From the NCBI GenBank assembly GCA_022820025.1, contig JAJEGF010000070.1, forward strand, positions 1-39,605: a stretch of DNA of 39,605 nt. The letters are read 5' to 3'. Source of the DNA: Chloroflexota bacterium. Lineage in GTDB: Bacteria; Chloroflexota; UBA11872. Under the pieces are notes generated by a model, which saw nothing but the letters and a program-made list of their open reading frames with translations, was not told the DNA's origin and did no database searches. The translations under genes and the position numbers were made by a program. Of the stretch, positions 9,262 through 17,667 are shown one piece after another (position 1 is the stretch's first letter; the number at the start of each line of letters is the position of its first letter).

Positions 9262-11163
9262 TTAGATCGGCGGGGCGAGGCCGAAGGCGCGCATGTATTC
9301 GGTTCCGACCTTGGCAATCTGGACCTGCTGGCCGGGCGGCGCGTCGGGAATCCATTCCAGCCGGACGCGCTGGAAATGCTGGACCGTGCGGCCGTGCTCG
9401 ACGACTTCCTGGGAAACGGGATAGCCGAAGCGTTCGAGCCCGCCCTGGGTTTCCCAGTACCGCAGGAAGCCGAAATGCACGCTGTGGCCGGTTTCGGGGA
9501 AGTAGCGGTGGTCGGGCACGGTTGGGAAGGGGGTGTCGCCGGCAAACGGGCGGCGCGGGGCGGTGAGGGCGTCGTTGAGCAGCCCAAGCTGAGTTTCGTA
9601 GGGCGTTCCGGCCAGTTCCGGGTGGTATTCGAAACGGGCGCGCTCGAAGTATTGGACGGTGCGGCCGTTCTGGACGACCTCCTCGGTCAGCGGGAGACCA
9701 AATGCGGCCACGCCGCCGCGGGCGTTGAAGTACTTGAGAAAGCCGTGGCGCACGTTGTGTCCGGTTTCGTCGAAATAGATTGACTGCCCGTCCGGCAGGT
9801 TGAGAGGCGCGACGCGTTCAATCAGCGGGTAGTTGCGCACGACGGCGAAGCGCGTGCTGTAGATCAGCCCGGCTTCCCGTGGGGTGCGCTGGTTGAAGCG
9901 GAGGGCGAAGTTCCAGGCGCTGATCGTCTGCCGTCCGCGCTGGCCGTTGAGACCGACGATGATCAATCGGCCGGTCGGAGAGCGGTCACTGAAGTCCAGC
10001 GATTCGAGCGTGCCGATCGATTCGTGATACAGCCCCTGCAAGAGACTGGCGGAGAATTCGGGGGTGGACCAGGTGCTCAGCGGGGAGTCGGCATCCCAGG
10101 GGCGGCCATTGGGATCGACGTCGACGACGGAGCGCAGATACGGAACCGGTTGCCCGCCGAATACGTGCTCGTTGGCCTCGGTACGTCCGTTTGACGCGCT
10201 AAAAAAGTACGAAATGATGGGCTGGCCGGCATGAGTCAATACGCGGCGGGCGGTGGCCTGAACGGCGGCGGTGGTTTCCGGCCTCTCGTGGTTGACGCCG
10301 AGATAGACTTGGTCCTGGGTCGTATCGACGACGTCCAAGATCGGGTTACCCGGATCGAGGCTGATCAGCGCGTAGGTGCGGGCGGCCATGGCCTGGGCCT
10401 TGAGGGCCTCGGCGGGCCAGTGGTATGGCATTTCGGCCGGCACGACGCCAAGGAGATAGTCCTCAAGCGTTACGACGTTGACGGTGTCCACCAGGCCTTC
10501 GGCGTCCTGATAGACGCGTACGGACCCGCGGTAGACGTCGTAGTACTGGCCGGGCAAGCCCTCGGCCTCGGTGGTGTACTTGTAGTGCACCAGCAGGCGG
10601 GTGTGCGGCTCGAGGGGGACGACCTCGATCTGGCCGGGGAGGTCGAAGTCACGCATGTGCCCTCCCGCGGCGTCGATCAGGCGAACGGTGATTCGGTGCA
10701 CGCCCGGGTGGTCGAGCAGTCGCAGACGGGCGCCGGGCGGCAGCGGGTTGGTGACACCCGAGATGGCCCATTGGCCGCCGATCCCGACGATGTCGCCCGA
10801 GAGTCCTTTGGAGGAGGCTGCGGAACCGTCGATCGCCGCCGGCCGGTAGTTGCGGTCGATCAGGACGCGGATGGGTGTCTGATCCGTCGGGGAATCGGTG
10901 ATGTCGATGCCGGTGTAGTAGGCGCGGACGATCTCGTCCGCGGACTGTCCGGCGAGGGCGCGTCCGCGGGCGCCCCATTGGGACATGCCGACACCATGGC
11001 CCCAGCCCTGGCCTTCGATCCGAATGGTCTGGCCCGTGTGAAGCGGGAGCACATCGGCATGGGATGCGGCGGGCGCCGCCATGGCAATTGCCGCAGCCAT
11101 GGCAAAGGCCAGCAGGCGAATCGGTGTGCGCCAGCCCAGGCAACGCTGGCCGCCGGCGGTCAC
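9262..11163 (-). CDS. secreted SpoIID/LytB-domain protein with paired C-terminal repeats
   Basis: This 633-residue exported protein has a signal peptide at about residues 1-36 (basic start, Ala/Met-rich core, AASHA cleavage-like site). Residues 53-86 hold [18 protein letters not shown]...YYTG, a motif that ends the SpoIID domain in most proteins but comes first here. The SpoIID core follows, with [35 protein letters not shown] (split here as residues 231-265); E244 of VPAEMP matches the conserved glutamate of SpoIID. SpoIID is a glycan-cleaving lytic enzyme, so peptidoglycan or another cell-wall glycan is the likely target. Two repeats, at about 463-515 and 554-606, share YF-ETGH, GFL-Y, GG, FG, GRTVQ. 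The start is GTG at 11163. It lies 29 bases after the ThDP-enzyme gene and 58 before thyX. Confidence 0.88.
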   Translation of the reverse strand: MTAGGQRCLGWRTPIRLLAFAMAAAIAMAAPAASHADVLPLHTGQTIRIEGQGWGHGVGMSQWGARGRALAGQSADEIVRAYYTGIDITDSPTDQTPIRVLIDRNYRPAAIDGSAASSKGLSGDIVGIGGQWAISGVTNPLPPGARLRLLDHPGVHRITVRLIDAAGGHMRDFDLPGQIEVVPLEPHTRLLVHYKYTTEAEGLPGQYYDVYRGSVRVYQDAEGLVDTVNVVTLEDYLLGVVPAEMPYHWPAEALKAQAMAARTYALISLDPGNPILDVVDTTQDQVYLGVNHERPETTAAVQATARRVLTHAGQPIISYFFSASNGRTEANEHVFGGQPVPYLRSVVDVDPNGRPWDADSPLSTWSTPEFSASLLQGLYHESIGTLESLDFSDRSPTGRLIIVGLNGQRGRQTISAWNFALRFNQRTPREAGLIYSTRFAVVRNYPLIERVAPLNLPDGQSIYFDETGHNVRHGFLKYFNARGGVAAFGLPLTEEVVQNGRTVQYFERARFEYHPELAGTPYETQLGLLNDALTAPRRPFAGDTPFPTVPDHRYFPETGHSVHFGFLRYWETQGGLERFGYPVSQEVVEHGRTVQHFQRVRLEWIPDAPPGQQVQIAKVGTEYMRAFGLAPPI

Positions 11164-11192
11164 GAGTTGACTTGATTCATTCGGCTGGGGGG

Positions 11193-12821
11193 TCAGGTCA
11201 TGCGCTGGTAGGCGCCGTAGTCGATGGGCGCCTCGATAACGAGCGGCTCCGAGGCCGAGAGGCCGTCACTTACCACTGTAGCGGCGACGGCGGGGGAATC
11301 GACGCGCTCGGCCCGGAGGCCGAAGCTGCGGGCCAGCGCGACGAAGTCGGGCGGCGCGAAGTCGTTGGGCAGCGGATCGTGTTCGAGTTGCTCAGCCTTG
11401 AGACGGATGAGGGCGAGCGAGGCGTCGACGAGCACCAGGTAGACGAGGCCAGGCGGTCGCAAACGGGCCAGGGTGCCCAGTTCGCCGGCGAACATGAGCG
11501 CGCCGCCGTCGCCGGTAACGGCCAGGGCGGGTGTTTCGGGGCACGTAAGCTTGAAGCCTAAGGCGCTGGGCAGCGCCCAGCCCATGCCGGAAAGCCCGTT
11601 GGCGACGAAGTAGGTGTGGGGCGCTGGCGCTTCCCAGTACTGGGCGAGGTAGAGCTTGTGCATGCCGACATCGGAGATGAGGGCGGTGTCGGATGGGGCG
11701 GCGGCCCGGATGACCTGAAAGAGCGGGTCGACGGCGATGCCGTCTGACGGAGCGTCAGCCGGGTGATCGGTGCCGGCGGGACCGGCCTGGAGGTCCGCTC
11801 GGGCGGCGCCGCGGGCTTGCGAGGCGCGGTCAGCCGCGCGTACGCGATTCGGGGGACGGTCGACGGCCGCCAGGCGCTCCAGCATGGCGGCCAGGTCACC
11901 AACCACGGGGGTATGCGGCAGCGAGCCGTCGTGCAGGTCATAGGCGGTGAGATTGAATCCGGCGGGTCCGTCCCACGGCCAGATGAGGTCCACGCCGTCC
12001 ATGCCAACGCCCAGCACCAGGTCGGCGGATCGAATCAGCTCGAACACGCCGCGAGAGCCGTAGGAAGCCAGGGTACCGGCGTGGAGGGGATGGTCACCGG
12101 GGAACCAGCCGCGCGCCTTGACCTGGGTGACGACGGGGATGTCGGCATGACCAACCAATCGGGCGAATCGCTCGGCGACTGCCGGCGAACGGGCTTCCAG
12201 GCCGAGCACGGCGACCGGTTGCGTCGCTTGTGCCAGCCTTTCTTCTACTTCGCCAAACGCCGGGAGAATGGTCGGCGTGATTGCCTCGTTCCTTGAGGAA
12301 AGGGCAGGCCGCGTGGCGGCGGGCATGGTCGCAACCGTGCTGGGCACGGCCAGGTGTGCGGCGCCGGGCATGCCTTGCGTGGCAGCCGACCAGGCAGCGG
12401 GGACGACGGCGCCCACGTTGTCTGGCGTGACTCTGGCGGTGTACTTGACGGCGGGGGCCATTGCGCCGGGGATGTTGAAGACCTGGTGACGCTGGCCGGC
12501 GGCTTCGTCGGGCGTTACGTCGGCCGAAATGCCAAGGACTGGGGATCGTTCCAGAGTGGCTTGGGCGAGGCCTGCGAAGAGGTTGGCGGCCCCGGGTCCA
12601 AGGGTGCCGATGCAGACACCGGGACGGCCGGTGAGCTGGCCCTCGGTATCGGCCATGTAGGCGGCGGCCGCCTCGTGATGGGTCAGGACGAATTCAATCC
12701 CGCGGCGCTGAAGGGCGTCGAGCACGGGCAGCATTTCGCCGCCGGTGACGCCGTAGGCACGGCGGACGCCCTGCCGGACCAGAAATGATGCGATGACCTC
12801 GGCGACGGTTACGGCAGGCAA
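11193..12821 (-). CDS. thiamine diphosphate-dependent enzyme, acetolactate synthase-like
   Basis: This 542-residue protein has the three-domain layout of the IlvB/pyruvate oxidase family. The N-terminal pyrimidine-binding domain has the activating glutamate (E50 in THHEAAAAYMAD) and GTLGPGAANLFAGLAQA. A central domain follows, then a C-terminal pyrophosphate-binding domain with GLSGMGWALPSALGFKL and GDGGALMFAGELGTL. The second metal ligand region, usually a pair of asparagines, reads VDASLALIRLK, as in some decarboxylase-like paralogues. It is therefore probably not a housekeeping acetolactate synthase, and no ilvN/ilvC is adjacent. The substrate is likely a 2-oxo acid, but I cannot name it. 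The start is TTG at 12821, the only in-frame choice that preserves the N-terminal helix. The 226 bases upstream contain a short inverted repeat (12911-12923) and no clear promoter. Confidence 0.82.
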   Translation of the reverse strand: MPAVTVAEVIASFLVRQGVRRAYGVTGGEMLPVLDALQRRGIEFVLTHHEAAAAYMADTEGQLTGRPGVCIGTLGPGAANLFAGLAQATLERSPVLGISADVTPDEAAGQRHQVFNIPGAMAPAVKYTARVTPDNVGAVVPAAWSAATQGMPGAAHLAVPSTVATMPAATRPALSSRNEAITPTILPAFGEVEERLAQATQPVAVLGLEARSPAVAERFARLVGHADIPVVTQVKARGWFPGDHPLHAGTLASYGSRGVFELIRSADLVLGVGMDGVDLIWPWDGPAGFNLTAYDLHDGSLPHTPVVGDLAAMLERLAAVDRPPNRVRAADRASQARGAARADLQAGPAGTDHPADAPSDGIAVDPLFQVIRAAAPSDTALISDVGMHKLYLAQYWEAPAPHTYFVANGLSGMGWALPSALGFKLTCPETPALAVTGDGGALMFAGELGTLARLRPPGLVYLVLVDASLALIRLKAEQLEHDPLPNDFAPPDFVALARSFGLRAERVDSPAVAATVVSDGLSASEPLVIEAPIDYGAYQRMT

Positions 12822-13047
12822 GGGCAGTGAGGCGAGTAACGGAGCATCTTCCGAGTGTAGGCGACAGGCGACCGACGTGGATTCCTTTGTTCATACCCCA
12901 ACCAAGCCGAGTTGTCCTACAACCATCAATTGGGACTTGGGGGCCGGACGCGATTCACTTCGCAGGCTGGGGGAGATCCGTTCGAGAATCGTGGGAATCG
13001 GGCGTTGTGGACTTAACCCGGGATGCTATGTCCTTCGCGCCAGGCGC

Positions 13048-13416
13048 CTAGCCGAGGAATCGAACGATCAGTCCGGTGACGGCGGCAGCGGCGCTGACCG
13101 ATCCGAACACGGCGATGACCATCCAGCGGGTCTGGTTGTGGAGGTCGGCCTTGAACTCGGCACGCGTCGCCTGGACGTCGGCTCGCAGGTCAGCGACGGC
13201 AGCCTTGGTCGCGTAGTGGGTCAACGTGCGATTGAATTCAACGCGGAGTTCATCTCGCAGTTCAGCCAGGTCGGCTTTGGTCGCGTAGTGCGCCATCGCG
13301 CTACGCAGTTCGTCGCGCAAGTCGGCCAGATCGGCCTTGGTCGCATAGTGCGTCAGTGCGCGCTGTAGTTCGTCGCGCAGGTCGTCTCGGGTGAGCGGGG
13401 CGGCGTCCGTAGCCAT
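13048..13416 (-). CDS. small coiled-coil repeat protein with C-terminal membrane anchor
   Basis: This 122-residue protein carries near-identical blocks HYATKADLADLRDEL (three copies, spaced 20 and 24 residues), predicted to form a long heptad coiled coil. It ends in a hydrophobic segment (WMVIAVFGSVSAAAAVTGLIV) that should be a tail anchor. It resembles DUF1640/CCDC90-type bacterial proteins, whose function is not settled. The copies are visible in the DNA as a 17-base word at 13202, 13274 and 13334. I chose the ATG at 13416 because GGGAG lies about 10 bases upstream; a longer in-frame reading overlaps the cmk promoter region. No partner gene is evident, because it stands alone between divergent units. 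Confidence 0.75.
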   Translation of the reverse strand: MATDAAPLTRDDLRDELQRALTHYATKADLADLRDELRSAMAHYATKADLAELRDELRVEFNRTLTHYATKAAVADLRADVQATRAEFKADLHNQTRWMVIAVFGSVSAAAAVTGLIVRFLG

Positions 13417-13660
13417 TGCAAGTGGTCTCCCTACCGCCCATGGACCAATTCGATATGTCCATGTTTGCACTTGGAGCCGAGGTTCGCAATGGGTAGCGAC
13501 TGCGGTGTGGCGCGCGAGGAGTACAAGCCCGGTGTTCTGGTATCTGCGGGGCAAGCTGATGATTCGGCTGGACACTTCGCTGACAGGATGCGCCAGGAAC
13601 GGAACATGCGGCGTTCGCCGCGACGAAGGAGCGCGGCGACGATGGAGCGTGAACTGTTTT

Positions 13661-13666
13661 TATACT
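13661..13666 (+). promoter_or_regulatory. candidate -10 box for the cmk operon
   Basis: TATACT matches the sigma70 -10 consensus at five of six positions and sits in a TTTTTATACTGAG context 43 bases upstream of the cmk start. No good -35 box is found at 16-18 bases. The same TATACT hexamer occurs upstream of yebC. The rest of the 292-base gap (13417-13708) shows nothing else that I can name. Confidence 0.35.
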
Positions 13667-13708
13667 GAGCGGCCGTCCCCGAGAGCGTCTGCGGGTTTGG
13701 TGCGCCTT

Positions 13709-14401
13709 ATGTCAGCGCCGGTCGTCACGATCGATGGCCCCGTGGGGTCGGGAAAAAGCACCGTCGGACAGTTGCTTGCCGAGCGATGCGGGTACGTGTG
13801 CGTGGATAGCGGACTGTTCTACCGCGCGGCGGCGCTGGCGGCACTGCGAGCGGGCGCAGACCCGGAAAACGCCGACGAGGTGCTACCGGCGATCGCGAAT
13901 CTGAACCTGGCGTTCCGTCCGGAGCCCGACGGCGCATATCGCACGCGGGTGCTGTCCGAGGGCGAGGACGTTACCGAGGGCGTGTACAGCGCGAAGGTGG
14001 AGGCCATTGTTTCGGACGTGTCGCGGCTACCGGAAGTCCGCGCGCGTTTGCTGGGCGAGCAGCGTCGGGTGATTGGGCAAGGTGCCGTGGTTGCCCTGGG
14101 GCGCGACATTGGCACGGTTGTCTGGCCGGAGGCTGAGCTGAAGGTGTACCTGGACGCGCCGCTGGAAACCCGCGCCCTGCGCAAATGGAAGCAGCGGCGG
14201 GAGGACGGGGAGTGTATCGACCTGGCCAGCGTGCGGGGCCTGCTCGAGACGCGAGACCGGATCGACAGTACGCGTGCGGACGCGCCGCTGGCGGCAGCCG
14301 ACGACGCGGTGTGGATCGATTCCGCGGACAGCAGCCCGGCGGAAGTGGTGACGCAGATCGAGGCGCTCCTGCGCGAGCGCGACCCGGTCGGACGGCACTG
14401 A
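13709..14401 (+). CDS. cmk: cytidylate (CMP/dCMP) kinase
   Basis: This 230-residue P-loop kinase phosphorylates CMP and dCMP. P-loop GPVGSGKST lies at residues 10-18. The CMP-site segment VDSGLFYRAAALAA aligns with the family DTGAMYRA. GRDIGTVVWPEAELKVYLDA and the C-terminal DRIDSTRADAPLAAADDAVWIDS are strongly diagnostic. I chose the ATG at 13709 because homology begins at once (MSAPVVTIDGPVG); a GTG nine bases upstream is an alternative. It is the first gene of a run cmk-plsC-der-plsY-recX, and its stop is directly followed by the plsC start. Confidence 0.95.
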   Translation: MSAPVVTIDGPVGSGKSTVGQLLAERCGYVCVDSGLFYRAAALAALRAGADPENADEVLPAIANLNLAFRPEPDGAYRTRVLSEGEDVTEGVYSAKVEAIVSDVSRLPEVRARLLGEQRRVIGQGAVVALGRDIGTVVWPEAELKVYLDAPLETRALRKWKQRREDGECIDLASVRGLLETRDRIDSTRADAPLAAADDAVWIDSADSSPAEVVTQIEALLRERDPVGRH

Positions 14402-14402
14402 C

Positions 14403-15074
14403 GTGCGCCAGGACTCAAGCTGGGAACCGCCGTGGATCATTACGACGATCTACGCCTTCTGGCAGTTGCTGGGCCGCTTTGTGGTGTTTCCGTTCCTGTT
14501 TCGGGTGCGCGTGGAGGGCGTTGCGCGGGTGCCGGAGGAGGGCGCCATCATCGTGGCGTCGAACCACTTCACGCAGTTCGATCCGATCCTGACCGGCTCG
14601 TACGTGCGGCGCTACCTGACCTTCATGGCGAAGCGGGAGGTGGTGGAATCGCCGACGGTCGGATGGCTGTGCCGTGCGTGGGGCGTGCTGCCGGTAAACC
14701 GCGACGGGATGGATCTGCCGGCGGTGCGGCAGATGCTGCGCATCCTGCGCAGCGGCAAGGCCATGATGATGTATCCGGAGGGCACGCGCAGCCGGGATGC
14801 AACGTTGCGCCGGCCGCAACCGGGGGCGGCGTACGCGGCCATGAAGCTGGGCACCCCAGTGGTTCCGGTGTCGATCTGGGGCACCGAAGCGTTCTCCTGG
14901 CGGCGGCGGCTCACGAAGGGCCGAATGCCGGTGAACCTCAGGGTTGGCGAACCGCTGGAGCTGGGACGTCGACCGGGTCGCATCCCCGACGACGAGTTGC
15001 GGGCGGCGGGGGAGGCGATTATGCGGGCGATCGCCGCGAATCTTCCGCCGAGCTACCGGGGTCCCTATGGCTAA
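14403..15074 (+). CDS. plsC: 1-acyl-sn-glycerol-3-phosphate acyltransferase (PlsC family)
   Basis: This 223-residue membrane-associated acyltransferase makes phosphatidic acid from lysophosphatidic acid. The catalytic H-x4-D motif is NHFTQFD, and the substrate-binding motif is YPEGTRSRD. The later VVPVSIWGTEAF segment also fits. The N-terminal region (IITTIYAFWQLLGRFVVFPFLFRV) is a membrane anchor. The start is GTG at 14403, one base after the cmk stop; the 3' end overlaps der by 8 bases. Together with plsY downstream it would provide both acylation steps of glycerol-3-phosphate. Confidence 0.93.
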   Translation: MRQDSSWEPPWIITTIYAFWQLLGRFVVFPFLFRVRVEGVARVPEEGAIIVASNHFTQFDPILTGSYVRRYLTFMAKREVVESPTVGWLCRAWGVLPVNRDGMDLPAVRQMLRILRSGKAMMMYPEGTRSRDATLRRPQPGAAYAAMKLGTPVVPVSIWGTEAFSWRRRLTKGRMPVNLRVGEPLELGRRPGRIPDDELRAAGEAIMRAIAANLPPSYRGPYG

Positions 15075-16422
15075 CGAAGGCCGCGGCGGTTCGAGCACGG
15101 TGACGGCGGTGGCCGGCAGCGCGGCGCTGGTTGCGATCGTGGGCCGGCCGAATGTCGGCAAGTCCACGCTGTTCAATCGCCTGATGGGCTCGCGGGTGGC
15201 GGTGGTGGCTGACGAACCGGGGACGACGCGGGACCGCATCTACGGCGAAATCGAGTGGCGGGGACGCGGCCTGGCGATCGTGGACACGGCTGGAATCGCC
15301 TGGCGCGACCCGGCGCCGGTGGCCGCGCACGCGGAAGCGCAGGCACGGCTGGCGGCGGCCGAGGCGGACCTGGCGCTGATCGTGACTGACGCGACGACCG
15401 GACCAACCGAGCTGGACCTGGCGGTTGCGCGGGAAGTGCTACGGGCGGGAATCCCCTACCTGCTCGTGGTGAATAAAGTGGACGCGCCGCAGCATCGAGA
15501 CAGCGTTCCCGAGTTTTACGCGCTGGGGTTGGGCGATCCCATGGCGATCTCCGCCATGCACGGAACGGCGACCGGCGATCTGTTGGATGCCATAGCCGAG
15601 CGCCTGCCGGCTGACGACTATCGGGCCGTGGCGGACACGCGGCCCCGAATTGCCATTGTGGGTCGGCCGAACGTGGGGAAGTCGTCCTTGCTGAATGCGC
15701 TGCTTGGCGAGGCGCGGGCGCTGGTGCACGACGCGCCCGGGACAACCCGCGACAGCGTGGACACGCTGGTGGAGTGGGAAGGTAACGAGATCTGGCTGGT
15801 GGACACGGCCGGCATCCGGCGTCGTGGTCACATCGAGCGCGGCATCGAGCAGCACAGTGTGCTGCGGGCGCTGCGCTCGATGCAGCACGCCGACGTGGGC
15901 GTGGTGGTGATTGACGCATTTGAAGGACCGACCCAGCAGGACGCGCACGTGGCGGGTTTTGTGCTGGACGCCGGCAAGGGTGTGACGGTGGCGGCGAACA
16001 AGTGGGACCTGGTGCGGGGGAAGGAGGAAGTGGCGCGGGTGGAACACCACCTCGGACGCATCTTCCATTTCCTGCCGCAAAGCCCGCTGGTCCGGATCTC
16101 GGCCAAATCTGGCCGCAACCTGGATCACGTGCTGCCGATGGCGCTGGAGATTCACCGGATTCGGCAGCAGCGCATCCCGACCTCTCGGCTGAACGCGTTT
16201 TTGCGGGCATGGGTCGGGCGGCGGGATTTGCCTTCGCGACGGGGTCGAGCCGCGCGATTCAAGTACGCGACGCAAACGGGGACCGCTCCGCCGGAGTTTG
16301 CGCTGTTCTTCTCGAATCCCGAGCATGTGCATCGGAGCTACGTGCGGTACCTGGAGAATGGTCTGCGCCAGGAGTTTGGATTCGACGGGACGCCCATGCG
16401 CTTGAGTTTGCGGTCGTCCTGA
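15067..16422 (+). CDS. der: Der (EngA), double-domain ribosome-assembly GTPase
   Basis: This 451-residue protein has two tandem GTPase domains and a C-terminal KH-like domain, needed for 50S subunit maturation. Domain 1 has GRPNVGKST (26-34), DEPGTTRD, DTAG and NKVD. Domain 2 has GRPNVGKSS, DAPGTTRDS, DTAGI and NKWD. The C-terminal RLNAFLRAWVGRRDLPSRRG region and a basic tail fit the family. I chose the ATG at 15067 inside the plsC 3' end; an earlier in-frame ATG would overlap plsC by 130 bases. A short linker (GGSSTVTAVAGSA) precedes the first GTPase domain. Confidence 0.97.
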   Translation: MANEGRGGSSTVTAVAGSAALVAIVGRPNVGKSTLFNRLMGSRVAVVADEPGTTRDRIYGEIEWRGRGLAIVDTAGIAWRDPAPVAAHAEAQARLAAAEADLALIVTDATTGPTELDLAVAREVLRAGIPYLLVVNKVDAPQHRDSVPEFYALGLGDPMAISAMHGTATGDLLDAIAERLPADDYRAVADTRPRIAIVGRPNVGKSSLLNALLGEARALVHDAPGTTRDSVDTLVEWEGNEIWLVDTAGIRRRGHIERGIEQHSVLRALRSMQHADVGVVVIDAFEGPTQQDAHVAGFVLDAGKGVTVAANKWDLVRGKEEVARVEHHLGRIFHFLPQSPLVRISAKSGRNLDHVLPMALEIHRIRQQRIPTSRLNAFLRAWVGRRDLPSRRGRAARFKYATQTGTAPPEFALFFSNPEHVHRSYVRYLENGLRQEFGFDGTPMRLSLRSS

Positions 16423-16500
16423 CAGGCGCGTCGCTGGTTTGACAGCGGAGCGGGACGGGCCGAAGCTGGCGCAAACTCGTCGGGTTGTGGGGCGCTCCCG

Positions 16501-17168
16501 GTGACAACGATCCAAGCCGTACAGGTCGTTGGCCTCCTGGTCGGCGCGTACCTTTTGGGCGCGGTGCCGATGGGCTGGCTGGTGTGCCGCGTCGGTTTTG
16601 GCGTGAATATCTTCGAGCACGGAAGCCGCCGCTCGGGCGCGACCAACGTGTACCGAACCGTCGGTCGTGGCGCGGCGGTGATCGTGTTTCTGGGCGACAT
16701 GCTGAAGGGATTCCTGCCGACGCTGGCCGCACGGATGCTGGTTGGCGACCTGCAGTTGGTCCCGCTGATCGTGGCCGTGTTAACGGCGGTCGGTCACAAC
16801 TGGTCGGTCTTTATTGGCCTGCGCGGCGGTCGCGGGGTGGCGACTAGTGCCGGGGCGGTTATCGCGCTGCGCCGCTCGCGGCCCTGGTTGGATTCCCGGT
16901 GGGACTGGCCACGGTTGCGATCGGACGCTACGTCTCGCTGGGGTCGCTGGTCGGGGCCCTGGGGTTCCTGGTGGGAGCCATCGCGTTTTATGCGTTGGGC
17001 CTCGGCGTTACCGGCTTCCACGTCACGCTGGTGGCAATCTTCGTCGTATTCCTGACATCACAGCACCTGGACAATTTGCAGCGGCTGTTCGCCGGAACGG
17101 AGCGACGCCTGGCCCCGTGGCCGGAGTTGATTGGCAGCCGCGGCTCAAGCGACCAGGGCGGGGACTGA
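16501..17168 (+). pseudogene. plsY: plsY, glycerol-3-phosphate acyltransferase, broken by a one-base frameshift
   Basis: The first part reads in frame from GTG 16501 and contains GAVPMGWLV, GSRRSGATNVYRTVGRGAAV, DMLKG and GHNWSVFIGLRGGRGVATSAG, the PlsY motifs. Near 16863-16870 the frame breaks. The next frame continues the same protein as APLAALVGFPVGLATVAIG and RYVSLGSLVGALGFLVGA up to the TGA ending at 17168. Inserting one G in the ctgcgcc at 16867-16873 (giving ctggcgcc) would restore an uninterrupted protein of about 222 residues. PlsY uses acyl phosphate to acylate glycerol-3-phosphate and is usually essential where it is the only such enzyme, so a sequencing error is more likely than a true pseudogene. 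Neighbours plsC and der support the identity. Confidence 0.9.
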
Positions 17169-17181
17169 GCCAGCGCCTCGA

Positions 17182-17667
17182 ATGGCGGCTCGTCGCGGCC
17201 GGCGCGCCGATCCAATGACCATTGCCCTGCGGTTTCTGGCGTCGCGCTCGCGATCGGAAGCGGAGGTGCGTCGTCGGCTGGATGCGCGAGGCGTGGACGC
17301 CGAGGAAGTCGAAGGCGTGCTGGCGCGGTTGCGAGATTTGGGCTACGTCAACGATGCGGAGTTTGCGGCGGCGGTGATCCGAGCTCGGACCGAACGCCGG
17401 GCTCGCGGGCGGCGGCTGGTGGCGGAGGAATTGGAGGCAAAGGGTGTCAGCGCCGACGTGGCCGCGAGCGCTATCGACGCGGAATACGGCGACGAGCTTG
17501 AGGTTGCGCGGCCGGTGGCGGAGCGGCAAGCGCGCAAGCTGCATGGTCGCGCGTTTGCCGAGTTCAGGCAGCGATTAGGCGCGTTCCTGGTTCGGCGGGG
17601 GTTTGAGCACGCGACAGCCGAGTCGCTGGTCACCGAGCTGTGGGAGACCTACGGCGCACCCGATTGA
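17182..17667 (+). CDS. recX: RecX regulatory protein
   Basis: This 161-residue helical protein inhibits or modulates the RecA filament. The sequence ALRFLASRSRSEAEVRRRLDARG followed by VLARLRDLGYVNDAEFAAAVI matches the RecX three-helix repeat opening (split across residues 13-65). A second repeat is RGRRLVAEELEAKGVSADVA. I chose the ATG at 17182; the ATG at 17215 is an alternative that starts nearer the first conserved helix. recA is not in the window. The last 19 bases overlap the convergent nnrD/nnrE gene. Confidence 0.88.
   Translation: MAARRGRRADPMTIALRFLASRSRSEAEVRRRLDARGVDAEEVEGVLARLRDLGYVNDAEFAAAVIRARTERRARGRRLVAEELEAKGVSADVAASAIDAEYGDELEVARPVAERQARKLHGRAFAEFRQRLGAFLVRRGFEHATAESLVTELWETYGAPD

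Noticed and set aside
12911..12923. Inverted repeat GTTGTCCTACAAC upstream of the ThDP enzyme as an operator
   Set aside because: It is only five base pairs per arm, with no promoter boxes clearly around it. It is too short to claim.
13202..13350. Regularly spaced repeats in the coiled-coil gene considered as a CRISPR array
   Set aside because: The repeats are in frame, unevenly spaced (72 and 60 bases) and encode the protein block HYATKADL. No cas genes are present.
13465..13668. Plus-strand frame of 67 codons ahead of cmk
   Set aside because: It lacks a ribosome-binding site and domain, and its end coincides with the candidate cmk -10 box.
16101..16116. 16-base word GGCCAAATCTGGCCGC, also found at 38152-38167
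   Set aside because: The first copy is inside der and encodes the conserved AKSGRN segment, so chance is the simplest explanation for two copies.
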